Source: an uncultured Pelagibacteraceae bacterium
GTDB taxonomy: Bacteria > Pseudomonadota > Alphaproteobacteria > Pelagibacterales > Pelagibacteraceae
NCBI GenBank assembly: GCA_902559605.1
Contig: CACEIC010000005.1
Coordinates: 1-45,825 of the forward strand
Direction of reading: 5' to 3'
DNA: 45,825 nt
Below, piece after piece: positions 1-8,279 of this stretch. Positions within the stretch are counted from its first letter, which is position 1; every line of letters begins with the position of its first letter. The notes under the pieces were generated by a model. That model did not search any database and had not been told where the DNA came from. It saw nothing but the letters and a program-made list of their open reading frames with translations. The translations under genes and the position numbers were made by a program.

Positions 1-2
1 AT

Positions 3-185
3 GTTGTAGCTCAATGTGCTAACAAAATTTGGGATATACATCCAATAATACCAATTATAAAAGCATCAGGTGGAATTATTACTACATGGGATAATAAGGA
101 TGCTTCGTTGGGTGGAAATATAATTGTTTCAAATAATTCATCAAATCATAAAAAAATTTTAAAATTGCTCAAGCCAGCCATATGA
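3..185 (+). CDS. Inositol monophosphatase / histidinol phosphatase family protein, C-terminal fragment
   Basis: The gene enters from the left edge, so only the last 60 residues are visible in the frame starting at base 3. They contain the family's second metal-site motif, WD followed by HP and then an ASGG turn (W-D-I-H-P ... K-A-S-G-G), and a terminal helix rich in Lys and Leu. Members are Mg-dependent sugar or inositol phosphatases; the WDxxP..GG segment supplies a metal-binding Asp. Whether it is HisN-like or SuhB-like cannot be told from the tail. The stop codon TGA overlaps the ATG of the next gene by four bases, so the two are translationally coupled. Confidence 0.75.
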   Translation, partial: VVAQCANKIWDIHPIIPIIKASGGIITTWDNKDASLGGNIIVSNNSSNHKKILKLLKPAI

Positions 186-907
186 AAAATATAATTGTTC
201 TTCAACACATTAAAATTGAGGATCCTGGTTATATTAAAGATTTAATGTTAGAGGATAAAGTTAATATTAAAACTATAGAACTTGATGAGGGTGAAAAGAT
301 ACCTGATGATTTAAATGGATTTGATGCAATGTTTTGTATGGGTGGACCAATGGATACTTGGATGGAAAAAGATTACCCGTGGTTAATAGATGAGAAAAAG
401 AAAATCAAAGAATTTGTTGTAGATTTAAATAAACCGTATTTAGGTTTTTGTTTAGGTTGTCAATTATTAGGGGAGGTAGTTGGAGGTAAAGTAGTTAAAT
501 CAAAAAATCCAGAGATAGGTATTTTAGATATTAATTTTTTAAATAGTAAAAAGGATGATTTATTATTTAAAGAATATCCTGATATTATTAAATCACTTCA
601 ATGGCATTCATATGAAGTTCAAAATCTAGAAAATAATAATGATATAACTCTTTTAGCATCATCTCCTGAAACGAAATACCAAATTTTTAAATACAAAAAA
701 CATGCTTACGGTATTCAATTTCATATAGAGATAAAAGATACCACTGTAGGAGAATGGGGATGTGTGCCTGAATATAAGTCTGCTTTAGAGAGTCAGTTAG
801 GACAAGGAGCTCTTGATAAATTTGATAGTGATGCGAAAGACAACATTCAATCTATGAACAAATATTCTAAAATTCTTTACGAAAACTTCAAAAAAATAGT
901 CAATTAA
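182..907 (+). CDS. Class I glutamine amidotransferase-like protein
   Basis: A 241-residue single-domain class I GATase. The nucleophile elbow G-F-C-L-G-C-Q places the catalytic Cys at residue 90, and the other two triad members are His180 and Glu182 in the Y-G-I-Q-F-H-I-E segment. The fold normally hydrolyses glutamine or a gamma-glutamyl amide. No synthetase domain is fused and none lies beside it, so it could be a free-standing gamma-glutamyl hydrolase (PuuD-like) or an orphan GuaA-type amidotransferase. It overlaps the upstream phosphatase by ATGA and lies 61 bases before the peptide-type ABC binding protein, which is compatible with a role in handling imported gamma-glutamyl compounds; that link is inference. 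Confidence 0.8.
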   Translation: MKNIIVLQHIKIEDPGYIKDLMLEDKVNIKTIELDEGEKIPDDLNGFDAMFCMGGPMDTWMEKDYPWLIDEKKKIKEFVVDLNKPYLGFCLGCQLLGEVVGGKVVKSKNPEIGILDINFLNSKKDDLLFKEYPDIIKSLQWHSYEVQNLENNNDITLLASSPETKYQIFKYKKHAYGIQFHIEIKDTTVGEWGCVPEYKSALESQLGQGALDKFDSDAKDNIQSMNKYSKILYENFKKIVN

Positions 908-917
908 ATCACTTTAG

Positions 918-946
918 TTTACATAATTAATAAGTTAGATTTTTAT
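918..946 (+). promoter_or_regulatory. Candidate sigma-70 promoter for the peptide-type ABC operon
   Basis: TTTACA at 918-923 and TTTTAT at 941-946 are separated by 17 bases and lie just upstream of the binding-protein gene; a TAGGAGAG ribosome-binding site follows at about 956-963. The -10 box matches the consensus at only four of six positions and the region is AT-rich throughout, so this is tentative. Confidence 0.3.
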
Positions 947-968
947 TTTAATAATATAGGAGAGAGAA

Positions 969-2531
969 ATGAAGTATGGGTATTTTATAAAAATTTTATT
1001 GGCTTTTTTTCTAGCTTTTGCTCCAACACAAGCGTTTGCAAAAACTATTAAATGGTCAATGCAGGGTGATAGTTTAACACTTGATCCTCATGCTCAAAAC
1101 GAAGGTCCTACCACTCAAGTATCTAGACAAGTATACGAAGCTCTAGTTACCAGAGGATTAGATATGAAAATTGGACCTCAACTAGCAACAGAGTGGAGAA
1201 CTCAAGGTCCTAATACTTGGATCTTTAAATTAAGAGAAGATGTTAAATTTTCTGATGGAACTCCATTTACATCTGAAGACGTTGTATTTAGTATTTTAAG
1301 AGCAAAACAAAGAACATCTGATTTTAAAGAATATATTAGTACAGTATCAGGTGTAAAAGCAGTTAATGACTACACAGTAGAAATTACAACAAGTAAACCA
1401 AATCCAATTCTTTTAAACCAACTTTCAAACATTTTTATAATGTCGAAAAAATGGAGTGAAAAGAATTTTGCAGTCATGGCGCAGAACTGGGATGCTGGAC
1501 AAGAAACATTTTCAGCTACAAATGCTATGGGAACTGGACCATTTAAAATTACATTAAGAGAACCAAATACTAAAACAGTTTTCAAACGTAATAAAAAATG
1601 GTGGGGTACTATGAAAGATGACAAAGTAACAGAAATTCATCTACTACCTATAAAAAATGCAGCTACTAGAGTTGCAGCTCTTTTATCTGGTGAAATTGAT
1701 GTTGTTACTGATGCACCTGTGCAAGATTTAGCTAGAATTAAAAATTCACCTGCTCACAAAGTTGAAAGCACTGCTCAAATGAGAACTATATTCCTTGGTA
1801 TGGATCAGGGAGCCGATAAACTTAGAACAGGTAATACAGGTGATAATCCATTCAAAAAGAAAGCAGTTAGACAAGCTCTTTATCAAGCTATAGATATTGA
1901 AGCTATTAAGAAAAAAGTAATGAGAGGTTTAAGTGAACCTGCTGGAATAATTACTTTTCCAGGTGTTAATGGATACACAGAAGAACTTGATAAAAGACTT
2001 CCTTATGATGTAGCTGCTGCAAAAAAACTTCTAGCTGATGCTGGATATCCGAATGGATTTGAAGTTGAGCTTAGATGTCCAAATGACAGGTATGTAAACG
2101 ATGAAGCTATATGTACAGCTGTTGTTGGTATGTTAGGTAAAATCGGTGTTAAAGTAAATTTATTTGCTCAAACAAAAAGTAAGCACTTTAAGGAACTAAA
2201 AGATAATCAAGGTGACTTTTATATGTTAGGTTGGGGAGTTCCAACTTTAGATAGTCATTATGTTTTCCATTACTTATATGAAAGTGGAGCAAGCTGGAAC
2301 AGAGTTAACTTTAGTAACTCTGATGTAGATGCCGCTATAAGAGTTATGGAAGGTGAAGTTAACCTAGATAAGAGAAATGCTGCGATAGCTAAAGCTTGGA
2401 AAATAGTAAAAGATGATATTTCTTATCTTCCTTTACATCACCAAGTTATATCTTGGGCTGCAAAAAAAGATGTTAATGTTCCGATAAGACCGAATAACGA
2501 ACCGTTATTCCGTTTTGCGAGCTTTGACTAA
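969..2531 (+). CDS. ABC transporter substrate-binding protein, family 5 (peptide/nickel type)
   Basis: A 520-residue exported solute-binding protein. Residues 1-24 form a signal peptide with an AFA-K cleavage site. The mature part has the family 5 hallmarks: an early D-P-H segment (L-T-L-D-P-H), the W-x-F-x-L-R core with D-G-T-P-F-T-S-E-D-V around residue 98, and a late ligand-domain stretch with D-x-G-Y-P-N-G-F. The family binds di- and oligopeptides, but many marine members bind other small solutes, so the ligand is open. It heads the cluster with two permeases and a fused ATPase downstream. A strong ribosome-binding site (AGGAGAG) precedes the ATG, and a hairpin follows the stop codon, fitting high expression relative to the permeases. 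Confidence 0.93.
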   Translation: MKYGYFIKILLAFFLAFAPTQAFAKTIKWSMQGDSLTLDPHAQNEGPTTQVSRQVYEALVTRGLDMKIGPQLATEWRTQGPNTWIFKLREDVKFSDGTPFTSEDVVFSILRAKQRTSDFKEYISTVSGVKAVNDYTVEITTSKPNPILLNQLSNIFIMSKKWSEKNFAVMAQNWDAGQETFSATNAMGTGPFKITLREPNTKTVFKRNKKWWGTMKDDKVTEIHLLPIKNAATRVAALLSGEIDVVTDAPVQDLARIKNSPAHKVESTAQMRTIFLGMDQGADKLRTGNTGDNPFKKKAVRQALYQAIDIEAIKKKVMRGLSEPAGIITFPGVNGYTEELDKRLPYDVAAAKKLLADAGYPNGFEVELRCPNDRYVNDEAICTAVVGMLGKIGVKVNLFAQTKSKHFKELKDNQGDFYMLGWGVPTLDSHYVFHYLYESGASWNRVNFSNSDVDAAIRVMEGEVNLDKRNAAIAKAWKIVKDDISYLPLHHQVISWAAKKDVNVPIRPNNEPLFRFASFD

Positions 2532-2541
2532 ATAATTTATT

Positions 2542-2569
2542 ACAAGCCCTTTTTAATTAAAGGGCTTGT
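2542..2569 (+). terminator. Hairpin between binding-protein and permease genes
   Basis: A perfect 11-base-pair inverted repeat (2542-2552 with 2559-2569) around a six-base loop. It is not followed by a T-run, so it more likely stabilises the upstream mRNA end or attenuates read-through than stops transcription fully. Confidence 0.7.
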
Positions 2570-2590
2570 ATAAAAATAAAATTTCATAAA

Positions 2591-3574
2591 TTGATAAAGT
2601 ATTTTTTCAAACGATTGTTTCAATCTGCAATGGTTATGCTTGTCGTAGCTTTTGTATCTTTTTCTCTTTTTAATTTTGTAGGAGACCCAATAAATAACAT
2701 GGTGGGTGAGGAAACATCAGATGAAGAAAGAGCTGAGTTAAGAGAAACCTTGGGTTTAATGGACCCAATTCATGTACAATTTACTAGGTTTATAATTAAT
2801 GCCTCTAAAGGAGAATTTGGAATATCTTATCAATTACGAAGACCTGTATCAGAATTAATCATTGAAAGATTACCTGCAACAATTGAATTAGTTTTAATAT
2901 CTGCTCTAATTGCATTGGTTTCTGGTACTTTATTGGGAGTATATACAGGCATAAAAAGAAAAGGTTTTTTGAGTGATTTTATCTTAGCAGTTTCTTTATT
3001 AGGTGTTTCTCTTCCAACTTTTGTAATTGGTATATTATTTATTTATCTTTTTGCAGTTATATTAGGCGTTCTACCATCGTTTGGAAGAGGTGAGGTAGTA
3101 GATCTAGGATTTTGGTCGACAGGCTTTTTAACCATATCAGGTTTAAAAGCAATCATATTACCATCAGTTACTTTAAGTCTTTTTCAAATGACCTATATAA
3201 TAAGACTCGTCAGAGCTGAAATGATGGAAATACTTCAGACTGATTACATAAAGTTTGCAAGAGCTAGAGGCATTAATGAAAAAAGCATTAATTATAAGCA
3301 CGCACTTAAAAATGGACTAATTCCAGTAATAACTATTGCTGGAATAAATATTGGAACATTAATTGCTTTTTCAATAATTACGGAGACAGTATTTCAATGG
3401 CCAGGTATGGGATTTCTTTTTATTCAAGCTGTTCAGTTTGTAGATATTCCAATTATGTCAGCATATTTAGTATTTATAGCATTCGTTTTTGTAATGATAA
3501 ATTTTATAGTCGATATCTTGTATTACTTTATAGATCCAAGAATTAGAGTTAAAGGAGATTCAGCTAGTGGATAA
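2591..3574 (+). CDS. dppB: ABC transporter permease, DppB family
   Basis: A 327-residue inner-membrane permease with about six membrane segments. The N-terminus (K-Y-F-F-K-R-L-F) and the early P-I-N-N-M-V-G segment are typical of DppB/OppB proteins; the EAA-loop equivalent lies near residues 226-245 (F-A-R-A-R-G). The start is taken as TTG at 2591 because the next in-frame ATG would remove the start of the first membrane helix. It follows the binding-protein gene after the 2542-2569 hairpin and runs into the second permease with an 8-base overlap. Confidence 0.9.
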   Translation: MIKYFFKRLFQSAMVMLVVAFVSFSLFNFVGDPINNMVGEETSDEERAELRETLGLMDPIHVQFTRFIINASKGEFGISYQLRRPVSELIIERLPATIELVLISALIALVSGTLLGVYTGIKRKGFLSDFILAVSLLGVSLPTFVIGILFIYLFAVILGVLPSFGRGEVVDLGFWSTGFLTISGLKAIILPSVTLSLFQMTYIIRLVRAEMMEILQTDYIKFARARGINEKSINYKHALKNGLIPVITIAGINIGTLIAFSIITETVFQWPGMGFLFIQAVQFVDIPIMSAYLVFIAFVFVMINFIVDILYYFIDPRIRVKGDSASG

Positions 3575-4496
3575 TAAAGCTTTAACAACTTGGGATAAAA
3601 TAAAAGATAGTGAAATTTATTTTAGTTTTATAAAATCTCCTACAGCAATAGTTTCATCGATTTTATTAGCAATAATATTTTTCTGTTCATTTTTTGTAGA
3701 ATTTATTACACCTTATAATCCATTCGACCCATCTTCTTTATCTTTAATGGATGCATTCACCCCACCATCTTGGACTAGTGATGGAAAAGTAGAATTTTTA
3801 CTTGGTACTGATGGACAAGGAAGAGATATGTTATCTACTATTCTTTATGGATCTAGAATATCTTTAATAGTTGGTTTCTCAGCAATTTTATTTAGTTTAA
3901 TTTTAGGAGTTGGATTAGGTCTTACTGCTGGTTTTTTTGGCGGCAAGTATGAAATGATTGTTATGAGATTAACAGATGTTCAGTTAACTGTTCCAAGTAT
4001 TTTGATGGCACTTCTTGTTGATGGTATTGCGCGAGGTATAATTTCGCGTGAACTTCATGACGAGATGGCAATATATGTTTTAATTTTTGCAATTGGTATT
4101 TCAGAGTGGCCACAGTTTGCAAGAGTATCAAGAGCAGCAACTTTAGTTGAAAAAAATAAAGATTATGTTTCAGCTTCAACAATTATTGGAGTTTCTAATT
4201 TTATAGTAATGTTTAAGCATATTCTTCCAAATATAATGAGACCAGTACTTGTTATAGGAACTATAGGTCTTGCATTGGCAATCATTGCGGAAGCCACATT
4301 GAGTTTTCTGGGCGTTGGTGTTCCGCCAACTACTCCTTCTTTAGGAACTTTAATTAGACTTGGAAATGACTTTTTATTTTCTGGTGAATGGTGGATTACC
4401 TTTTTCCCAGCAATATTCTTAGTTGTTTTAGCTTTTTCCATTAATCTATTAGGAGACTGGATGAGAGACACACTTAATCCTAAATTAAAAAAATGA
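3567..4496 (+). CDS. dppC: ABC transporter permease, DppC family
   Basis: A 309-residue partner permease with the family features: an N-terminal helix, a periplasmic P-F-D-P segment, the L-L-G-T-D-x-Q-G-R-D motif around residues 82-92, and an EAA loop near residues 208-220. The start is a GTG at 3567 inside the end of the DppB gene. The stop codon overlaps the ATG of the ATPase gene by four bases. Together with DppB it forms the transmembrane channel for the family 5 binding protein. Confidence 0.9.
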   Translation: MDNKALTTWDKIKDSEIYFSFIKSPTAIVSSILLAIIFFCSFFVEFITPYNPFDPSSLSLMDAFTPPSWTSDGKVEFLLGTDGQGRDMLSTILYGSRISLIVGFSAILFSLILGVGLGLTAGFFGGKYEMIVMRLTDVQLTVPSILMALLVDGIARGIISRELHDEMAIYVLIFAIGISEWPQFARVSRAATLVEKNKDYVSASTIIGVSNFIVMFKHILPNIMRPVLVIGTIGLALAIIAEATLSFLGVGVPPTTPSLGTLIRLGNDFLFSGEWWITFFPAIFLVVLAFSINLLGDWMRDTLNPKLKK

Positions 4497-6175
4497 GTTT
4501 TTTAAAAATACAGAATTTAAGTGTGGATTATAAATTGAGAAAGGAGACAGTTCATGCTGCAAAAGACATTAATATTGAGATAAAAAGAGGAGAAATTGTA
4601 GGATTAGTTGGGGAATCTGGGTCTGGAAAAAGCACTGTAGCAAATGCAATAATTGATTTAATTGACGAACCAGGGAAAGTATCTGATGGATCAATTTATT
4701 TAAGTGACATAAATATTCATGAAAATAAAAAAAATATTCTTAGTTTAAGAGGAAAAAAAATTGGATTTATTTTTCAAGATCCTCAGACATCTTTAAATCC
4801 TATTTTAACAATTGGACAACAACTTATTGAAACAATTCAAACTCATTTAAACCTCAGTAACTCAGAAGCAAAAGAAAAATCAATAAATCTTTTAAAAGAA
4901 GTAGGTATAAAAGATGCTGAAAAAAGATTTAATGATTATCCTCATCAATTTTCAGGAGGTATGAGACAAAGGGTTGTTATATCACTTTCTCTATGTTGTG
5001 AACCAGAGTTGTTAATTGCAGATGAGCCCACAACTGCACTTGATGTATCAATACAATCACAAATATTAGAACTTATCAAAAAACTGACTAAAGAGAGAAA
5101 CTTAGCGGTTATATTAATTACACATGATATGGGAGTTATAGCAGAGACTACCAATAGAGTTGCTGTCATGAAAAATGGTAATTTGGTAGAATTGGGAACA
5201 ACAAAGCAAATATTAACAGAACCAAAAGAAACTTATACGAAAAGTTTAGTTAGTTCTGTTCCTCCAACAAATAAAAAAATATCCAGATTTAAAATTATAG
5301 AGAAAGAAAGTAATAACCAGGAAAACATTAATTTAAAAATTTTAAACAGATGGAATAAAAGAGAGATTTTAAAAAAAGATTTAGTTCAAATAAAAAATCT
5401 CTGTAAAACTTTTAATGAAGGTTTTTTTACAGAAAAATCTCAAAATACTGTATTAGCAGTTGATACTGTTTCATTTAATATACAAGAAGGAAAATCTTTT
5501 GGACTTGTTGGTGAAAGTGGCAGTGGAAAAACTACAATTGCAAAAATGATTGTTAATTTATTTAAACCCACCTCAGGTGAAATTTATTTTGATGATGTAT
5601 GTATTAATAATATAAAAAGTAACAAAGAATTACTTAAATTTAGAAAACAAATTCAAATGATATTCCAAGATCCCTACTCTTCGTTGAATGGTAGGCTTAA
5701 GGTTAAAGATATCATTGCTGAACCTATAAAGTTACATGATGCAAATATTAGCTCTAATGAATTAAATGAGTATATAAATGATCTCTTAGACTCTGTGGAG
5801 TTATCCAAGTCTTCAGCCGAAAGATATCCTCATGAGTTTTCAGGAGGACAGAGACAAAGAATTTCTATTGCAAGAGCATTAGCAACAAAACCAAGATTAT
5901 TAGTTTGTGATGAGCCAACATCTGCTTTGGATGTGAGTATTCAGGCTCAAATACTAAATTTACTTAAAGATTTACAAGAACAACTTAATTTAACTATCCT
6001 TTTTATAAGTCATGATCTACCAGTTGTTCGACAAATGTGTGATGATATTGGAGTTTTAAGGAATGGAAAACTATGTGAGGTGTCTGAGACGGAAGAGTTG
6101 TTTAAAAATCCAAATCATGAATATACTAAGGAATTATTAAGATTAATGCCTAAAATAGAAACAATTTACAATTAA
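4493..6175 (+). CDS. Fused double ATPase of a peptide-type ABC importer (DppD-DppF type)
   Basis: A 560-residue protein carrying two complete ABC ATPase domains. Domain 1 has its Walker A at residues 40-48 (GESGSGKST) and its signature F-S-G-G-M-R-Q-R near 151; domain 2 has Walker A near 339-347 (GESGSGKTT) and signature F-S-G-G-Q-R-Q-R near 447, each followed by a D-E-P-T Walker B. Oligopeptide-type C-terminal extensions (P-x-H-x-Y-T-K) end each half. It energises the two upstream permeases. The DppD and DppF functions being joined in one chain is common in alphaproteobacteria. It overlaps dppC by ATGA. Confidence 0.93.
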   Translation: MSFLKIQNLSVDYKLRKETVHAAKDINIEIKRGEIVGLVGESGSGKSTVANAIIDLIDEPGKVSDGSIYLSDINIHENKKNILSLRGKKIGFIFQDPQTSLNPILTIGQQLIETIQTHLNLSNSEAKEKSINLLKEVGIKDAEKRFNDYPHQFSGGMRQRVVISLSLCCEPELLIADEPTTALDVSIQSQILELIKKLTKERNLAVILITHDMGVIAETTNRVAVMKNGNLVELGTTKQILTEPKETYTKSLVSSVPPTNKKISRFKIIEKESNNQENINLKILNRWNKREILKKDLVQIKNLCKTFNEGFFTEKSQNTVLAVDTVSFNIQEGKSFGLVGESGSGKTTIAKMIVNLFKPTSGEIYFDDVCINNIKSNKELLKFRKQIQMIFQDPYSSLNGRLKVKDIIAEPIKLHDANISSNELNEYINDLLDSVELSKSSAERYPHEFSGGQRQRISIARALATKPRLLVCDEPTSALDVSIQAQILNLLKDLQEQLNLTILFISHDLPVVRQMCDDIGVLRNGKLCEVSETEELFKNPNHEYTKELLRLMPKIETIYN

Positions 6176-6183
6176 GGAGGTGA
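6173..6183 (+). promoter_or_regulatory. Full-length Shine-Dalgarno sequence
   Basis: The 11 bases TAAGGAGGTGA are an exact complement of the 3' end of bacterial 16S rRNA; the TAA is also the stop codon of the upstream ATPase gene. The ATG of the AhpD-like gene begins two bases later, with the GGAGG core four bases from the start. It fixes the start at 6185 and implies strong translation. Confidence 0.85.
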
Positions 6184-6184
6184 A

Positions 6185-6577
6185 ATGGCAGTTTTTAATA
6201 TGATTGAAGAAGCTGATGCTACAGGAAAAGTGAAAGAGGTATTTGAAGATATAAAAAAGAAGAGAAATACAGACTACATAAACAATTTTTGGAAAATGTT
6301 AGCCAACAACCCAGAAACTTTAGAGAGAACTTGGACTTCTATACAGCAAGTGATGAAAAAAGGTGCTTTGGATGAAATGACAAAAGAGCTTATTTATGTT
6401 GCAGTTTCAATGACAAATAGTTGTGAGTATTGTATTAAATCTCACAGTATTGCTGCTAAATCTAAAGGTGCTACTACAGAGATGTTAAGCGAACTTATTG
6501 CAGTTGTTGCAATGGCAAATGAAACTAACAGACTTGTTGAATCATATCAGGTAAAAGTTGACAAAGTTTATGAATGA
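6185..6577 (+). CDS. Carboxymuconolactone decarboxylase (AhpD-like) family protein
   Basis: A 130-residue all-helical protein with the AhpD redox motif: Cys80 and Cys83 in C-E-Y-C, followed by His87 (C-x-x-C-x-x-x-H). In the family this site acts as a disulfide reductase or peroxidase helper, for example regenerating peroxiredoxins. Translation should be strong because the preceding Shine-Dalgarno sequence is perfect. It is the gene directly after the transporter ATPase and overlaps the start of the DUF924 gene, so it sits in the same transcript. A specific partner is not evident here; the peroxiredoxin at 18790 is distant. Confidence 0.85.
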   Translation: MAVFNMIEEADATGKVKEVFEDIKKKRNTDYINNFWKMLANNPETLERTWTSIQQVMKKGALDEMTKELIYVAVSMTNSCEYCIKSHSIAAKSKGATTEMLSELIAVVAMANETNRLVESYQVKVDKVYE

Positions 6578-7130
6578 TAGAGCCAAAGCAATATTAGATT
6601 TTTGGTTTGATGATATGGTCGTTGAAAAGCGATTTAAAAGAGATGATAATTTTGATCAATTGATTAAAGACAAATTCAAAGATGATCATGAAAAAGCTAC
6701 TTTAAATGAATATGATGATTGGCAAGATGAACCATTAAGCACTCTAGCTTTAGTTATTTTATTGGATCAATTTTCAAGAAATTTATATAGAGATGATAAA
6801 AAAGCTTTTGAGTTTGATCATAAAGCAAGACTGATTGTAAATGATGCAGTCTATAACGGGTATCTTGATCAAATGGATGAATATCAACGTTTTTTCATGC
6901 TATTGCCATACATTCACAGTGAAGAAGTTATAGATCATGATAGAGCATATAAATTGTTGGATAACTATTTATCTAATCATCCAAACTATAATGAGATAAA
7001 AAAATTTTGGAAAGATCATACCGCTGCAATTAAACGATTTCATAGATATCCTCATCGAAATAAAGTTATGGGGAGAAAATCTACACCAGATGAGTTAAAA
7101 TTTTTGGAGAGTCCAAATTCCTCTTGGTAA
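6570..7130 (+). CDS. DUF924 family protein
   Basis: A 187-residue helical protein with the DUF924 features: the opening A-K-A-I-L-D-F-W-F segment, the central L-I-L-L-D-Q-F-S-R-N-x-Y/R-type motif (here I-L-L-D-Q-F-S-R-N-L-Y), a following P-Y-x-H-S-E motif, and a C-terminal R-F-x-R-Y-P-H-R-N segment. The biochemical role of the family is not established. I chose the ATG at 6570 over a TTG four codons upstream; both overlap the AhpD-like gene, whose stop codon follows five bases inside. The gene ends directly against the convergent dehydrogenase with no spacer. Confidence 0.85.
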   Translation: MNDRAKAILDFWFDDMVVEKRFKRDDNFDQLIKDKFKDDHEKATLNEYDDWQDEPLSTLALVILLDQFSRNLYRDDKKAFEFDHKARLIVNDAVYNGYLDQMDEYQRFFMLLPYIHSEEVIDHDRAYKLLDNYLSNHPNYNEIKKFWKDHTAAIKRFHRYPHRNKVMGRKSTPDELKFLESPNSSW

Positions 7131-8045
7131 TTATTCTATTGGATAATCCCAAGCATCTCCACCAATTACCTTTGATATAGCAGAAAAATCTTTCGAACTG
7201 TTTCCATCCTCACAAAACTTTGAATATATTTCTAATGCCATCTCTCCTAATGGAGTAGATGCATTTGCATTTTTAGCACATTCATTTGCAAGTTTTAAAT
7301 CTTTGTTCATCATACCTGCAGAAAAGCCCGGCTTATATTTATTGTTAGATGGAGTTCCTTCAATTAATCCAGGTAAAGGTGGATAAACTGAAATAGGCCA
7401 ACTATTTCCGGAAGCATTTTTCATAATTTCATGAACTTTCTTTATATCTATATTCAATCTTCTTGCTAACATTAATGACTCTGAAGCAGCAATCATTGTT
7501 ATTCCAAGAGACATGTTGTTACAAATCTTTGCACCGTTTCCGCTTCCTATCTCTCCAGCATGATAAATATTTTTACCCATTAATTTTAAAATAGGTAAAG
7601 CTTGATTAAATGCATCATTTGATCCACCAACCATAATATTTAAAGTTGCTTTTTGTGCACCCATCACACCACCACTTACTGGTGCATCAATCATCTTAAT
7701 ACCTTTTTCATTTGCTTTCTTTCCTATTTCTTTAGAGGTATTTATATCGATTGTTGAACAATCTATTAGTAGACAATTTTTAGAAACTTTATCTAGAACA
7801 CCATTTTCTTTTAAATAAACTTCTTTTGAGTGTTTTCCCTCGGGTAACATAGTGATTACTACAGACGTTTCACTATTGATTAGTTTTCCAAAATCCTTCT
7901 CAACATCAAGATTATTTTCAACTGCTTTATCAATCATTTCTTTAGAAACATCAAAAACCTTAACCTTTTTCCCTGCGTTCTTTAAATTACAGGCCATTGG
8001 GTTTCCCATATTACCAACTCCTATAAAAGCTATATTTTCACTCAT
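7131..8045 (-). CDS. mmsB: 3-hydroxyisobutyrate dehydrogenase-type beta-hydroxyacid dehydrogenase
   Basis: A 304-residue NAD(P)-dependent dehydrogenase. The Rossmann dinucleotide site is at residues 9-14 (G-V-G-N-M-G), the substrate-binding D-A-P-V-S-G-G motif at 120-126, and the catalytic Lys at 173 in the G-A-K-I-C-N-N-M helix; the C-terminal P-G-F-x-A-x-M-M-x-K-D-L segment also matches. These enzymes oxidise 3-hydroxyisobutyrate in valine breakdown or related beta-hydroxyacids (tartronate semialdehyde, hydroxybutyrate). The CNN-containing helix favours the MmsB branch. It is the last gene of the minus-strand TRAP operon, so the imported acid may be its substrate or precursor; this is inferred. 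Confidence 0.85.
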   Translation of the reverse strand: MSENIAFIGVGNMGNPMACNLKNAGKKVKVFDVSKEMIDKAVENNLDVEKDFGKLINSETSVVITMLPEGKHSKEVYLKENGVLDKVSKNCLLIDCSTIDINTSKEIGKKANEKGIKMIDAPVSGGVMGAQKATLNIMVGGSNDAFNQALPILKLMGKNIYHAGEIGSGNGAKICNNMSLGITMIAASESLMLARRLNIDIKKVHEIMKNASGNSWPISVYPPLPGLIEGTPSNNKYKPGFSAGMMNKDLKLANECAKNANASTPLGEMALEIYSKFCEDGNSSKDFSAISKVIGGDAWDYPIE

Positions 8046-8057
8046 ATGACATCCTCT

Positions 8058-8279
8058 CTATTTAGTAATTTTTTCCACTAATTTATTAACCAACGGTGCA
8101 ACAAAAGTTGTTGCTACTAATGCAACCGGCAAACTAATAGACCAAGCTTTGAAAAATCTTTTATAATAAAATTCATCATAACCTGTATTTATAAATGTAA
8201 TAATTAGGGTCATTAACAAACTCATTCCTAAACCCATAAAAAAAACGAAAAGAATTTTAGAGAATTTTTTTGGAAACAT
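8058..8279 (-). CDS. Small DUF2798-type membrane protein
   Basis: A 73-residue protein with two predicted membrane helices (about residues 8-30 and 45-65), Gly/Ser/Thr-rich and ending in a basic V-E-K-I-T-K tail. The layout, including the F-F-K-A-W segment between the helices, resembles the DUF2798 family, whose function is unknown. Its ATG shares one base with the stop codon of the upstream lyase gene (TAATG), so it is translationally coupled and belongs to the TRAP operon. Confidence 0.7.
   Translation of the reverse strand: MFPKKFSKILFVFFMGLGMSLLMTLIITFINTGYDEFYYKRFFKAWSISLPVALVATTFVAPLVNKLVEKITK

Noticed and set aside
1370..1624. Minus-strand open frame inside the peptide-type binding-protein gene
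   Set aside because: It is an antisense shadow of a well-supported gene, has no ribosome-binding site or recognisable domain, and similar shadows occur under most long genes here.
3961..4471. Two minus-strand open frames under dppC
   Set aside because: Both are antisense to the permease, with compositions that only mirror its codons; no start signal or family match.
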